Assembly (NCBI GenBank): GCA_015478855.1
Contig: JADMKJ010000026.1
Span: forward strand, 33,101-97,100
Direction of reading: 5' to 3'
DNA length: 64,000 nt
DNA from: Proteiniphilum sp.
GTDB lineage: Bacteria > Bacteroidota > Bacteroidia > Bacteroidales > Dysgonomonadaceae
A program made the translations under genes and the position numbers. This document shows positions 38,082-46,820 of the stretch, piece by piece. Each line of letters starts with the position of its first letter. Positions within the stretch are counted from its first letter, which is position 1. Below the pieces are notes generated by a model. The model did no database searches. It saw only the letters and a program-made list of their open reading frames with translations, and had not been told where the DNA came from.

Positions 38082-38954
38082 ATGCAATTTAACATTATTG
38101 TGTTGGCCAAGCAGGTCCCTGATACCCGTAATGTGGGGAAAGATGCTATGAAGGCCGACGGAACTGTGAACAGGGCGGCACTGCCCGCAATTTTCAATCC
38201 CGAAGATTTGAATGCTTTGGAACAGGCACTCCGGATCAAGGATCAGCATCCCGGAACAAAAATAACTATGCTTACAATGGGACCCGGAAGGGCTGCTAAT
38301 ATATTGCGTGAAGGACTCTTCCGTGGTGCAGACGACGGGGTGCTACTAACCGACAGGGCTTTTGCCGGCGCCGACACACTGGCCACATCCTATGCGTTGT
38401 CTATGGCAGCAAAAAAGATCGGGTCCTATGATATCATTATCTCAGGGCGACAGGCTATTGATGGTGATACCGCTCAGGTGGGACCGCAGATAGCTGAGAA
38501 GCTGGGAATACCTCAAATCACTTATGCCGAAGATATCGAAAGAATTGAGAATGGTAAGGTGAGAGTGAAACGACGCCTGGAGCACGGAGTAGAAATTGTG
38601 GAATGCCCACTACCCGTAGTGATTACCGTGAATGGATCTGCTGCACCCTGCAGACCACGAAACGCGAAGCTGCTTCAAAAGTACAAACATGCCAAAACCA
38701 TCACCGAGCGGCAGGTGGAACATATCGACTATATCGACATCTACAGCAGTCGTCCTTATCTGAACCTTACAGAATGGAGTGTTGCCGATGTGGATGCCGA
38801 TCCGGTACAGTGCGGTCTTTCCGGATCACCTACGAAGGTGAAAAAGATTGAGAATGTTGTTTTTCAGGCGAAAGAGAGCAAACGTCTCAACGGTAACGAT
38901 GCCGAGATTGATGAGTTGATGAGGGAGTTGATAGAAAATCACACGATAGGTTAA
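38082..38954 (+). CDS. etfB: Electron transfer flavoprotein subunit beta
   Basis: MQFNIIVLAKQVPDTRNVG, GRQAIDGDTAQVGPQIAEKLGIPQITY. Start at ATG 38082. Confidence 0.95.
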   Translation: MQFNIIVLAKQVPDTRNVGKDAMKADGTVNRAALPAIFNPEDLNALEQALRIKDQHPGTKITMLTMGPGRAANILREGLFRGADDGVLLTDRAFAGADTLATSYALSMAAKKIGSYDIIISGRQAIDGDTAQVGPQIAEKLGIPQITYAEDIERIENGKVRVKRRLEHGVEIVECPLPVVITVNGSAAPCRPRNAKLLQKYKHAKTITERQVEHIDYIDIYSSRPYLNLTEWSVADVDADPVQCGLSGSPTKVKKIENVVFQAKESKRLNGNDAEIDELMRELIENHTIG

Positions 38955-38972
38955 CACAATTGAAATAAAAGA

Positions 38973-39992
38973 ATGAATAACATATTTGTATACTTGGAAA
39001 TTGAAGAGGGGATAGTAGCCGATGTGAGTCAGGAACTACTTACCAAAGGACGCTCACTAGCTAATCAGTTGGGATGTAAACTGGAAGCGATCGCTGCGGG
39101 AGCAACCCTCGGAACGGTTGAGCAGCAGGTGCTCCCCTATGGGGTGGATAAATTGCATCTCTTTGGTGAAGAGCGATTGTCACCCTACACCACACTGCCC
39201 CACACCTCAATCCTGGTTAAGCTTTTCACAGAGGAGAAACCACAGATTTGCCTGATGGGAGCCACCATCATCGGTCGTGATCTGGGACCCCGTGTTTCGT
39301 CGGCTCTGGGAAGCGGCCTGACGGCCGACTGTACATCACTTGAGATAGGTGATCACGAAGAGAAAAAAGCGGGTAAAACTTACAAAGACCTGCTTTACCA
39401 GATACGCCCCGCTTTTGGAGGTAATATTGTGGCATGGATCGTGAACCCTGATCACCGACCGCAAATGGCAACTGTTCGCGAAGGGGTGATGAAAAAAGAG
39501 ATCGTCGATCCCTACTACAAGGGAGAGGTTATTGAACATCAGGTGAGTGATTATGTGAAGGAGGAAGATTATGTCCTGACCATCATCGACCGTCATATTG
39601 AGAAATCGAAGGTGAATATTAAGAATTCACCCATCATCATTTCAGGTGGATATGGTGTAGGTTCGAAGGAGAACTTCGATTTGCTTTATAAACTAGCCGA
39701 TGTGCTGGGAGCTGAAGTGGGTGCATCGCGTGCAGCGGTCGATGCCGGTTTTGTTGAGCATGAACGTCAGGTTGGCCAGACCGGTGTGACCGTCCGCCCG
39801 AAGGTCTATATCGCCTGCGGTATCTCGGGACAGATACAGCATATCGCCGGAATGCAGGAGAGCTCTATCATCATCTCCATCAACAACGATCCCAATGCTC
39901 CTATCAATGCAATTGCCGATTATGTGATCACCGGAGAAATTGAACGGGTGATCCCAAAGATGATTAAACACTATAAGAGCAATACTAAATAG
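38973..39992 (+). CDS. etfA: Electron transfer flavoprotein subunit alpha
   Basis: SGLTADCTSLEI, GASRAAVDAGFVEHERQVGQTGVTVRPKVYIACGISGQIQHIAGMQ FAD-binding signature. Confidence 0.97.
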   Translation: MNNIFVYLEIEEGIVADVSQELLTKGRSLANQLGCKLEAIAAGATLGTVEQQVLPYGVDKLHLFGEERLSPYTTLPHTSILVKLFTEEKPQICLMGATIIGRDLGPRVSSALGSGLTADCTSLEIGDHEEKKAGKTYKDLLYQIRPAFGGNIVAWIVNPDHRPQMATVREGVMKKEIVDPYYKGEVIEHQVSDYVKEEDYVLTIIDRHIEKSKVNIKNSPIIISGGYGVGSKENFDLLYKLADVLGAEVGASRAAVDAGFVEHERQVGQTGVTVRPKVYIACGISGQIQHIAGMQESSIIISINNDPNAPINAIADYVITGEIERVIPKMIKHYKSNTK

Positions 39993-40020
39993 TGAAAAGT
40001 GAAAAATAAATAGTGAAAAC
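39990..40020 (+). repeat. A-rich heptamer array beginning at the etfA stop codon
   Basis: AGTGAAA AGTGAAA AATAAAT AGTGAAA. Confidence 0.65.
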
Positions 40021-40116
40021 AAAAGGGTGTACAACCAATAGAGAATAAGTGAGTAACAAAAATCCTGGTCAGACTATACCCGCAAACAGAATAATCAAAT
40101 AACAGAACGATATATA

Positions 40117-41835
40117 ATGGCAAACTTTTATACAGATACCCCACAGTTCAGACATTACCTTGACCATCCATTGATGAAACGAATTGTGGAATTGAAAGAA
40201 AGAAATTACGCTGATAAGGAAAACTGTGATTACGCACCGATGGATTTTGAAGATGCTATGGACAGTTACGATAAAGTGCTGGAAGTGGTAGGTGAGATAT
40301 GCGGAGATATCATTGAACCCAATGCAGAGGCAGTTGATCAGAGCGGTCCCACGGTCAGTGATGGTAGGGTAAGCTATGCAGCTGCCACGCAGGATAATCT
40401 CGATGCACTCAATAAAGCAGAGCTTATGGGGATGGGTCTTGCCCGTAAGTATGGAGGACTTAATTTTCCGATGGTTCCTTATATGATCTCGGCAGATATC
40501 GTCAGTCGTGCCGACGCCAGCTTTCAGAATATATGGATGCTGCAGGACTGTGGTGAGACCATCTATGAGTTTGCCGAAGAGGAGCAAAGGAACCGCTTCC
40601 TTCCGCGCATTGTGAAGGGTGAAACCATGTCGATGGACCTGACTGAGCCGGATGCCGGGTCTGATCTGCAGGCTGTGATGCTGAAAGCATCCTACAACCA
40701 GGAAGAGGGACAGTGGTATCTGAACGGTGTTAAGCGTTTCATCACCAACGGTGATGCCGATATACACCTGGTGCTTGCCCGTTCTGAAGAGGGTACGAAG
40801 GATGCCCGCGGTCTCTCCATGTTTGTATACGACAAAAAAAGTGGTGGTGTAAACGTACGTCGCATCGAGAACAAGATGGGTATCAAGGGAGCACCCACTT
40901 GTGAGCTGGTCTTCAAGAATGCCAAAGCCGAGTTGATAGGAACACGCCGGATGGGATTGATCAGGTATGTGATGTCGCTGATGAACGGTGCCCGGCTAGG
41001 GATCATGGCACAGTCGGTGGGCCTCTCAGAGGCAGCTACGCGTGAGGCCTACGATTATGCGATTGAACGTCGCCAGTTTGGTAAAGCGATCATTGAGTTC
41101 CCTCCGGTCTATGAGATGCTGGCCAACATGCGGGCCAAAACAGACGCTTCTCGTACACTGTTGTACGAAACCTGTCGTTTTGTGGATATGTACAAGACGC
41201 TGGAGGATATTGCCAGAGAACGTAAGCTTACACCGGAGGAGAGAACGGAGATGAAGTATTATTCACGCCTGGCCGATGCATTCACCCCTCTCGGTAAAGG
41301 TATGAGCAGTGAGTATGCCAATCAGAATGCCTACGATGCCATTCAGGTGCACGGTGGATCGGGATATATGAAAGACTACAAGTGCGAGCGCCTCTACAGG
41401 GATGCACGCATCACCAATATCTACGAGGGGACAACCCAGCTGCAGGTGGTGGCAGCCATCCGCCACGTAACAACAGGTACCTATCTCCAACGTATCAGAG
41501 AGTATGAAGCAATGCCGGTAACGCCCGAGCTGGAGCCGCTGAAACGTGTTTTATCAAACATGGCACAGATGTATGAGAAACTGATCGAGCAGGTGGCTGC
41601 CCCCAAGGATGAGGAATACCTTGACTTCCATGCACGCCGCCTAGTGGAGAGTGCAGGGCATCTGATCGCTGGACATCTTCTCTTGCAGGATACAAACAAG
41701 AATCAGGAGTTGTTCCGTCGCAGTGCCGAGGTCTACATACACTACGGACAGATTGAGGTGATGAAGAACTATCACTTCGTCACCAAAGCACGTATCGAGG
41801 ATATGGCCTACTATAAACCCGGCATCACGGAGTAA
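40117..41835 (+). CDS. Acyl-CoA dehydrogenase
   Basis: SMDLTEPDAGSDLQAVMLKA, GVKRFITNGDADIHLVLAR, QSVGLSEAATREAYDYAIERRQFGKAI, QVHGGSGYMKDYKCERLYRDARITNIYEGTTQLQ. Confidence 0.96.
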   Translation: MANFYTDTPQFRHYLDHPLMKRIVELKERNYADKENCDYAPMDFEDAMDSYDKVLEVVGEICGDIIEPNAEAVDQSGPTVSDGRVSYAAATQDNLDALNKAELMGMGLARKYGGLNFPMVPYMISADIVSRADASFQNIWMLQDCGETIYEFAEEEQRNRFLPRIVKGETMSMDLTEPDAGSDLQAVMLKASYNQEEGQWYLNGVKRFITNGDADIHLVLARSEEGTKDARGLSMFVYDKKSGGVNVRRIENKMGIKGAPTCELVFKNAKAELIGTRRMGLIRYVMSLMNGARLGIMAQSVGLSEAATREAYDYAIERRQFGKAIIEFPPVYEMLANMRAKTDASRTLLYETCRFVDMYKTLEDIARERKLTPEERTEMKYYSRLADAFTPLGKGMSSEYANQNAYDAIQVHGGSGYMKDYKCERLYRDARITNIYEGTTQLQVVAAIRHVTTGTYLQRIREYEAMPVTPELEPLKRVLSNMAQMYEKLIEQVAAPKDEEYLDFHARRLVESAGHLIAGHLLLQDTNKNQELFRRSAEVYIHYGQIEVMKNYHFVTKARIEDMAYYKPGITE

Positions 41836-41859
41836 AAAAAGTTCAAAAGAAAAGTGAAG

Positions 41860-41891
41860 AAAGACAGCCTATTTATTTGGGTTGTCTTTTT
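41860..41891. terminator. Hairpin terminator between convergent genes
   Basis: AAAGACAGCC...GGTTGTCTTTTTTT. Confidence 0.6.
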
Positions 41892-41900
41892 TTATGATGA

Positions 41901-42791
41901 TTATCTTCCCGGACGGAAGAGCAGTTCCAACTTGGGCTGGGGTCGCATCTTGCCGCTGAACATATCACGCATCCATATCACACCGGCCTCCACACCGGTG
42001 GTTGAGTTGAACCAGTGCTCCACCGAGCCGCCATAGTAAGGGGTGTTCATCATCGGCATCATGGGAGCTGCGGGACGGTTGTTCCGCTGCATCACAGGCA
42101 TGCCGCCGTAGGCATTCATAAACCAGTCATCGTTCAGCCGGTAACGGCCGTGCAGATCCATGGTCACGACCGACTGCTTAAGACCGAACATATTTCCTGC
42201 CGTCTGCATGTAGGAGAGACCACCGTCGATCATCATGTTCCTGCTGATCTGGTAACTCGCATCCAGCCCCGTGCTCCAGTGTGGAAGAATTCCGAAGTCG
42301 GAATGGTAGCTGCCGCTTGCCCCAAGGGTAAACGCAGGAGATATAAAATATTGCGATCCCGCGCTAAGGTTGTAGTAGATAGCCTTGCCAAAGTATGGTG
42401 TCTCCACCAGTCCCAGCGTGGTGGAGCTGTAGAGCAGCAGCCTGGGTGCAGGCAGCATCGTCGCCACGGCGGTACGGCTTTTTGTATTGATGAAATCGGT
42501 AGCGGCACCAGACCAATGAACGGGAGGCAGTAAAGAGTTGCCTCTTTCCCGGTTCAGGCTGATCCTGTGGCGTTCATAGGGAGTAAACTGCGGCTCCAGG
42601 TTCTCTGCCGGGTTGAGGCGGGGGAGTCGCAATGGTATTGTTCCGTTGCGGTCAGACGTCATTGAGTCGGTCTTCAGTTCCAAAGATCTGCCCGTTTCCA
42701 GCCTGAGGCTGTCCTGCTTCAGCGGGTTATCCTGGGCATAGATGGTTGAGTAAATGAAAAGCAATAGCAAAGAAATATAAACATGTCTCAT
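41901..42791 (-). CDS. Exported outer-membrane-associated protein of unknown function
   Basis: Signal peptide MRHVYISLLLLFIYSTIYAQ; beta-rich repeats. The -7 element at 42827-42834 overlaps the track start, favouring ATG at 42791. Confidence 0.7.
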   Translation of the reverse strand: MRHVYISLLLLFIYSTIYAQDNPLKQDSLRLETGRSLELKTDSMTSDRNGTIPLRLPRLNPAENLEPQFTPYERHRISLNRERGNSLLPPVHWSGAATDFINTKSRTAVATMLPAPRLLLYSSTTLGLVETPYFGKAIYYNLSAGSQYFISPAFTLGASGSYHSDFGILPHWSTGLDASYQISRNMMIDGGLSYMQTAGNMFGLKQSVVTMDLHGRYRLNDDWFMNAYGGMPVMQRNNRPAAPMMPMMNTPYYGGSVEHWFNSTTGVEAGVIWMRDMFSGKMRPQPKLELLFRPGR

Positions 42792-42826
42792 GTGAATAAC
42801 CGCTTTTGAGATGAATACTCTATCCA

Positions 42827-42834
42827 CAAAGGTA
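42827..42834 (-). promoter_or_regulatory. Candidate -7 element TACCTTTG
   Basis: CAAAGGTA on + strand upstream of ATG 42791 (-). Confidence 0.45.
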
Positions 42835-43005
42835 ATAAACTTTATAAGATCCTCAGAAATGGATCTCTCTATTTAACTTTTTCCGTTTGGTCGTTCCCTT
42901 AATTTTCTATTTCTTTGTTACTGAAAAATAACAAACGCTAAAATCGATTGCCTATAAGTCCTCTTTACTCGACTAAATTAACATAACAATTTAAGCAGTA
43001 AAGCT

Positions 43006-43599
43006 ATGGATACTCTCAGCACGATGGCCGATGAGGAATTGGTTATATCGTATGCCGACGGCAACAACAGTGCGTTTGATACTCTCCTCCACAGACACAA
43101 GCAGCAGCTTTATAATTATATCTTCTACACGGTACGCGACAGTGACCTGGCAGAGGACATCTTTCAGGATACTTTCATCAAGGCAATCACCACCATCAAA
43201 CAAGGGAGATATACCGAGACTGGCAGGTTTAAATCATGGATAATGCGCATTGCCCATAATCTGATGATAGACTATTTTCGTCAGAAAAAAAATGAAAACG
43301 CTGTTTCAAATGATGAGTATGAGGTGGATCTGTTCAATAACCCGGCGTTATGTGATGATACCGTGGAGGTAGAAATGGTGAGGACGCAGGTGTTGAGTGA
43401 TGTAAAAAAACTGATCGGGTTCCTGCCAGATTCTCAGCGCGAGGTTGTGGAGATGCGATACTACAGAGATCTAAGCTTCAAAGAGATCGCTGATGTGACG
43501 GGTGTCAGTATCAACACTGCCCTGGGACGCATGCGCTATGCCATACTGAACATGCGCAGGATGGCTGATGATCATAGGATGATACTTACAATGAGTTAA
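43006..43599 (+). CDS. ECF-type sigma-70 family RNA polymerase sigma factor
   Basis: Region 2 (DSDLAEDIFQDTFIKAI, FKSWIMRIAHNLMIDYFRQKK) and region 4 (LPDSQREVVEMRYYRDLSFKEIADVTGVSINTALGRMRYAI). Confidence 0.95.
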   Translation: MDTLSTMADEELVISYADGNNSAFDTLLHRHKQQLYNYIFYTVRDSDLAEDIFQDTFIKAITTIKQGRYTETGRFKSWIMRIAHNLMIDYFRQKKNENAVSNDEYEVDLFNNPALCDDTVEVEMVRTQVLSDVKKLIGFLPDSQREVVEMRYYRDLSFKEIADVTGVSINTALGRMRYAILNMRRMADDHRMILTMS

Positions 43600-43612
43600 G
43601 GAAACGTTATAA

Positions 43613-43650
43613 ACACAAAAAAGCCGGTTGAAAAGCCGGCTTTTTTGTGT
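43613..43650. terminator. Strong bidirectional intrinsic terminator
   Basis: ACACAAAAAAGCCGG-TTGAAAAG-CCGGCTTTTTTGTGT, perfect 15-bp stem. Confidence 0.85.
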
Positions 43651-44893
43651 TGGGTAGGAGTTCTCATCGTCCTGTACAGACGGTGCACATCCATCATGTG
43701 CGAAAAAAAGCTATATGAGTGATGTCTCAAAAACCGAAGAAATAACAAATAAACTTTGGGGTTCATAATATACTCCTCAGGGCAAATACTTCAAAACAGG
43801 GATACTTCAAAAAATGTCCATAACGGTGTTTGAAGCCGTTAAAGCAATTCAGAGAAGTCTTATATATCATTCAATTCGATAACATTAAACCGTTTGATAC
43901 TAATTTTCCGGATTTTGAAGCAGAATAGATACATGAACGCTTCCGTTAAGCAATAAATGCAGAATCAAAGTAAACTCTTCATCTGCCATTGCCGGAGAAC
44001 GCTCTTTTATGTACAAGTATTCAACCTAAGACTTTCATACCATCACTTTGTTACCGCAAGCGGAAAACCGATGTAGTAGAAGATCTTTTTTTGAAACAGG
44101 ATAATGCCTGCTATCTGTGTTCAAAAGAAATTTCCTTCGTCATCCATACCCATCCGAAGATTGGTCCTTTTGACAGAAAGAAGAAACAAATGATAAAATA
44201 ACTAATTCGGAAATCGGAAATTCTCAATTTGACATGGACATTACACATTGATATGCTCTTTTCATTTCATCTTCACTCCTGAGAGTTGGGATGGCCTGAA
44301 TAGAAAACGATACTCTCCGTCTAAATCACCTGAAACAGAAATAAAACATCCGTTTTACCTTTCATCTGATTTCTGTTTTTCGGCTCGTCCGCCAAAATCA
44401 TCTGTTCTTTTCTTTTGAGATAGTAGAGAAATTAAATTCCCTGAAGTATTATCCTTTCTATTCGGTAGGGTGGGTCAGTTCCATACTTTTGATACGGATT
44501 GACTACTTTCCCGAATACCTCTGTAGCTTTTGCGAGCTGTTGCTTCTATGCCGGTAGAATAAATAAACCCGTGAGAGTCTCCTATTCACCGATATAGCGT
44601 GCGCAGGCTGCCGCAGATTCTTTTTGTGCGATAGAATTACCATTCAGTTCTCATGAACTATTTCCCGCCATGACAAAAAACAAACAAGTTTGCCTTCTGT
44701 ACATAGGACTTATCAGAATAGGTCAGTTCATCCGATGAAAGCGGTAAAGCTTTATCATCATAAACAGAGAGAATAAACAGACGAGTCTGTTTAATTGCTG
44801 AATGAAATTCTTCCGGTCGTGTACAAAATGTCAAAGAACTCCTGGTATCTTTTGTACGATTATCGTACTGATATCTTTCGTTGATGTTGTTTG

Positions 44894-44901
44894 CAAATAT
44901 A
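44894..44901 (-). promoter_or_regulatory. Candidate -7 element TATATTTG reading leftward into an ORF-poor region
   Basis: CAAATATA on + = TATATTTG on -, with a TTTG 21 nt further upstream on the - strand. Confidence 0.45.
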
Positions 44902-45139
44902 ACATTACTCTTTCACGATAAGCAAATATTTAGTGGTGTAATTATAAACAACTTCTGAACAGCTTTTCAACATGTTATCAACAGTTCTGGTATATGGCTG
45001 ACAGAGAGTAATGTGTCTGATTGATGATGATGATATCGGTAGAAACTGGCTCTGACTTCTGGAAAAAGAGGAAGAAATAATCTCTATAAAGTGATGCTTT
45101 CTCTCTTTTTAGTGATCACCGGATGAGAATTGCAGGTGA

Positions 45140-45490
45140 TTATACATGATATGAAGAGGTGAGCTGAAGCCCTACAATAGAAAGGATGAGTGTGGTCAGA
45201 AAAAATATGCGCCATAATGTTACAGGCTCCTTGAAAAAAAGAATACCCAGAATCACCGTACCCACGGCACCTATACCGGCCCAGACAGCGTAGGCTGTGC
45301 CGGTAGGGATAGGGTGGGTACCCCCCATCGATTTGAAAAGCAAAAACATGCTCAGACTCACAGAAGCAATAAAAGAAAATAACCACAACCAGAACTCTTT
45401 CCCCGATGTCTGCTGCATTTTTCCAAGGCTGATTGCGAACAGTGATTCGAACACACCTCCGATAATCAATATGATCCAGTTGATACTCAT
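45140..45490 (-). CDS. Small multidrug resistance (SMR/EmrE-SugE family) efflux protein
   Basis: MSINWIILIIGGVFESLFAISLGKMQ, GTAYAVWAGIGAVGTVILGILFFKEPVT. Start at 45490 rather than 45589. Confidence 0.93.
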   Translation of the reverse strand: MSINWIILIIGGVFESLFAISLGKMQQTSGKEFWLWLFSFIASVSLSMFLLFKSMGGTHPIPTGTAYAVWAGIGAVGTVILGILFFKEPVTLWRIFFLTTLILSIVGLQLTSSYHV

Positions 45491-45755
45491 TTTTATTTCT
45501 GTTTCACGACAGGGAGGTTTAATCCTTTGCCGGCGCGTAAAGATAGAGAAAAATGAGGAAAACCGAAAAGCATTCACGGGGCCAGGCATCTCTGCTGCTA
45601 CTTACAAATAATGAAATAACAATAATTAAGTTAATATATTTGGGCTTTAATGTTTGAATCTGCACTTTTACCCATGTAATTCTATTGCCGCTTCGTTATT
45701 TTTTCTTTTTTCAGGTTCATGTAGCATATACAGAAGTAAATACCGGAAAATAACC

Positions 45756-46808
45756 ATGATGAATAAGATGAAGAATATTTATTTTTATCTCCTTGCTACT
45801 ACACTCCTTTCTTCCTTCAATAGGGTATCTGCTCAGGATATTCAACAGGGATTCATTATCCGGAAGTGGGAGCAGGGACTGCTGCTTGTTGATGTCAGCG
45901 AAGCTGCATATGATAGCTATCCTGCAGATCGCAAAGGAAGGCCTTATACTGATATCATTTCTAAAAATCCCATGGATCCCGGCATTCAGAAAGGGATGGA
46001 AACATCAATATTTACGAGTGAGGTGATCATACGTCATTTGCGTATAGGAGGACCGGGTGCGATTTGTAAAGTGGATACGGCAGGAAACATTGTTTCGGTA
46101 TCGTTTAAGCTGTATTCCGGTGAATTACCAGCCGGTGAACTTTCAATGTTTGCCGCTTTCAGGGAGCAACTGAAGAAAGAGGTTACCTACAAGGTCTCTT
46201 TCCCGCGCGGGATTGCTGCGGCTGGCTACATGTCAGCCATCTTCCCGATGTTTGGATATCAAATTCTCTCACACCAGGATCTCTATGGCCTGAATTTTAG
46301 ATGCAATGAACTATTTACCGATCAGGGTGATACTCAAATCATCTGTGAATGTTATGACAGCAAGTATCATATGTACATGAATCTTCCTGCCAAAGATAAG
46401 TCGGGAAATGTATTGGATGGAGCGCTCACCTTTCAATTTTCAAAGCAGAGACAGTTGGATGAAATTGTGCAAACACTGCTCACTGAACAGCCACATCTCT
46501 CAGCATTCATCCCTGCGGTCAGTTTCGCGGTAAGTGCGAATAGTGGAGAGATTGCGGCGATGAGCATTCAATTTTTACATGTTACTGATACCACATTGAT
46601 CGATCTGCAGCTTTTAGAACCGTTCATGGAGCGACTGAAAAATGAGCATCTCTATGAGCAGATTCTCTATGATGGCAAAAGGGCTGCATCCGGTTATTTG
46701 ATACATGCGCTGCGATTGTTCTCACCTGAAAGGAAAACAGATTATTCCATCCCCAATCTCAGAGATTGCCCAATGCTCAATAAACGTAATTTCCTGGTCA
46801 GGGAATAG
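45756..46808 (+). CDS. Exported protein of unknown function
   Basis: Signal peptide MMNKMKNIYFYLLATTLLSSFNRVSAQ; no recognised domain. Confidence 0.65.
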   Translation: MMNKMKNIYFYLLATTLLSSFNRVSAQDIQQGFIIRKWEQGLLLVDVSEAAYDSYPADRKGRPYTDIISKNPMDPGIQKGMETSIFTSEVIIRHLRIGGPGAICKVDTAGNIVSVSFKLYSGELPAGELSMFAAFREQLKKEVTYKVSFPRGIAAAGYMSAIFPMFGYQILSHQDLYGLNFRCNELFTDQGDTQIICECYDSKYHMYMNLPAKDKSGNVLDGALTFQFSKQRQLDEIVQTLLTEQPHLSAFIPAVSFAVSANSGEIAAMSIQFLHVTDTTLIDLQLLEPFMERLKNEHLYEQILYDGKRAASGYLIHALRLFSPERKTDYSIPNLRDCPMLNKRNFLVRE

Positions 46809-46820
46809 ACTGCATTGAAC

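Noticed and set aside
44821-44901. Possible CRISPR leader-like sequence (AGTTCTTTGACATTTTG on the minus strand)
   Set aside because: No repeat-spacer array or cas gene nearby; kept only as part of the ORF-poor region observation.
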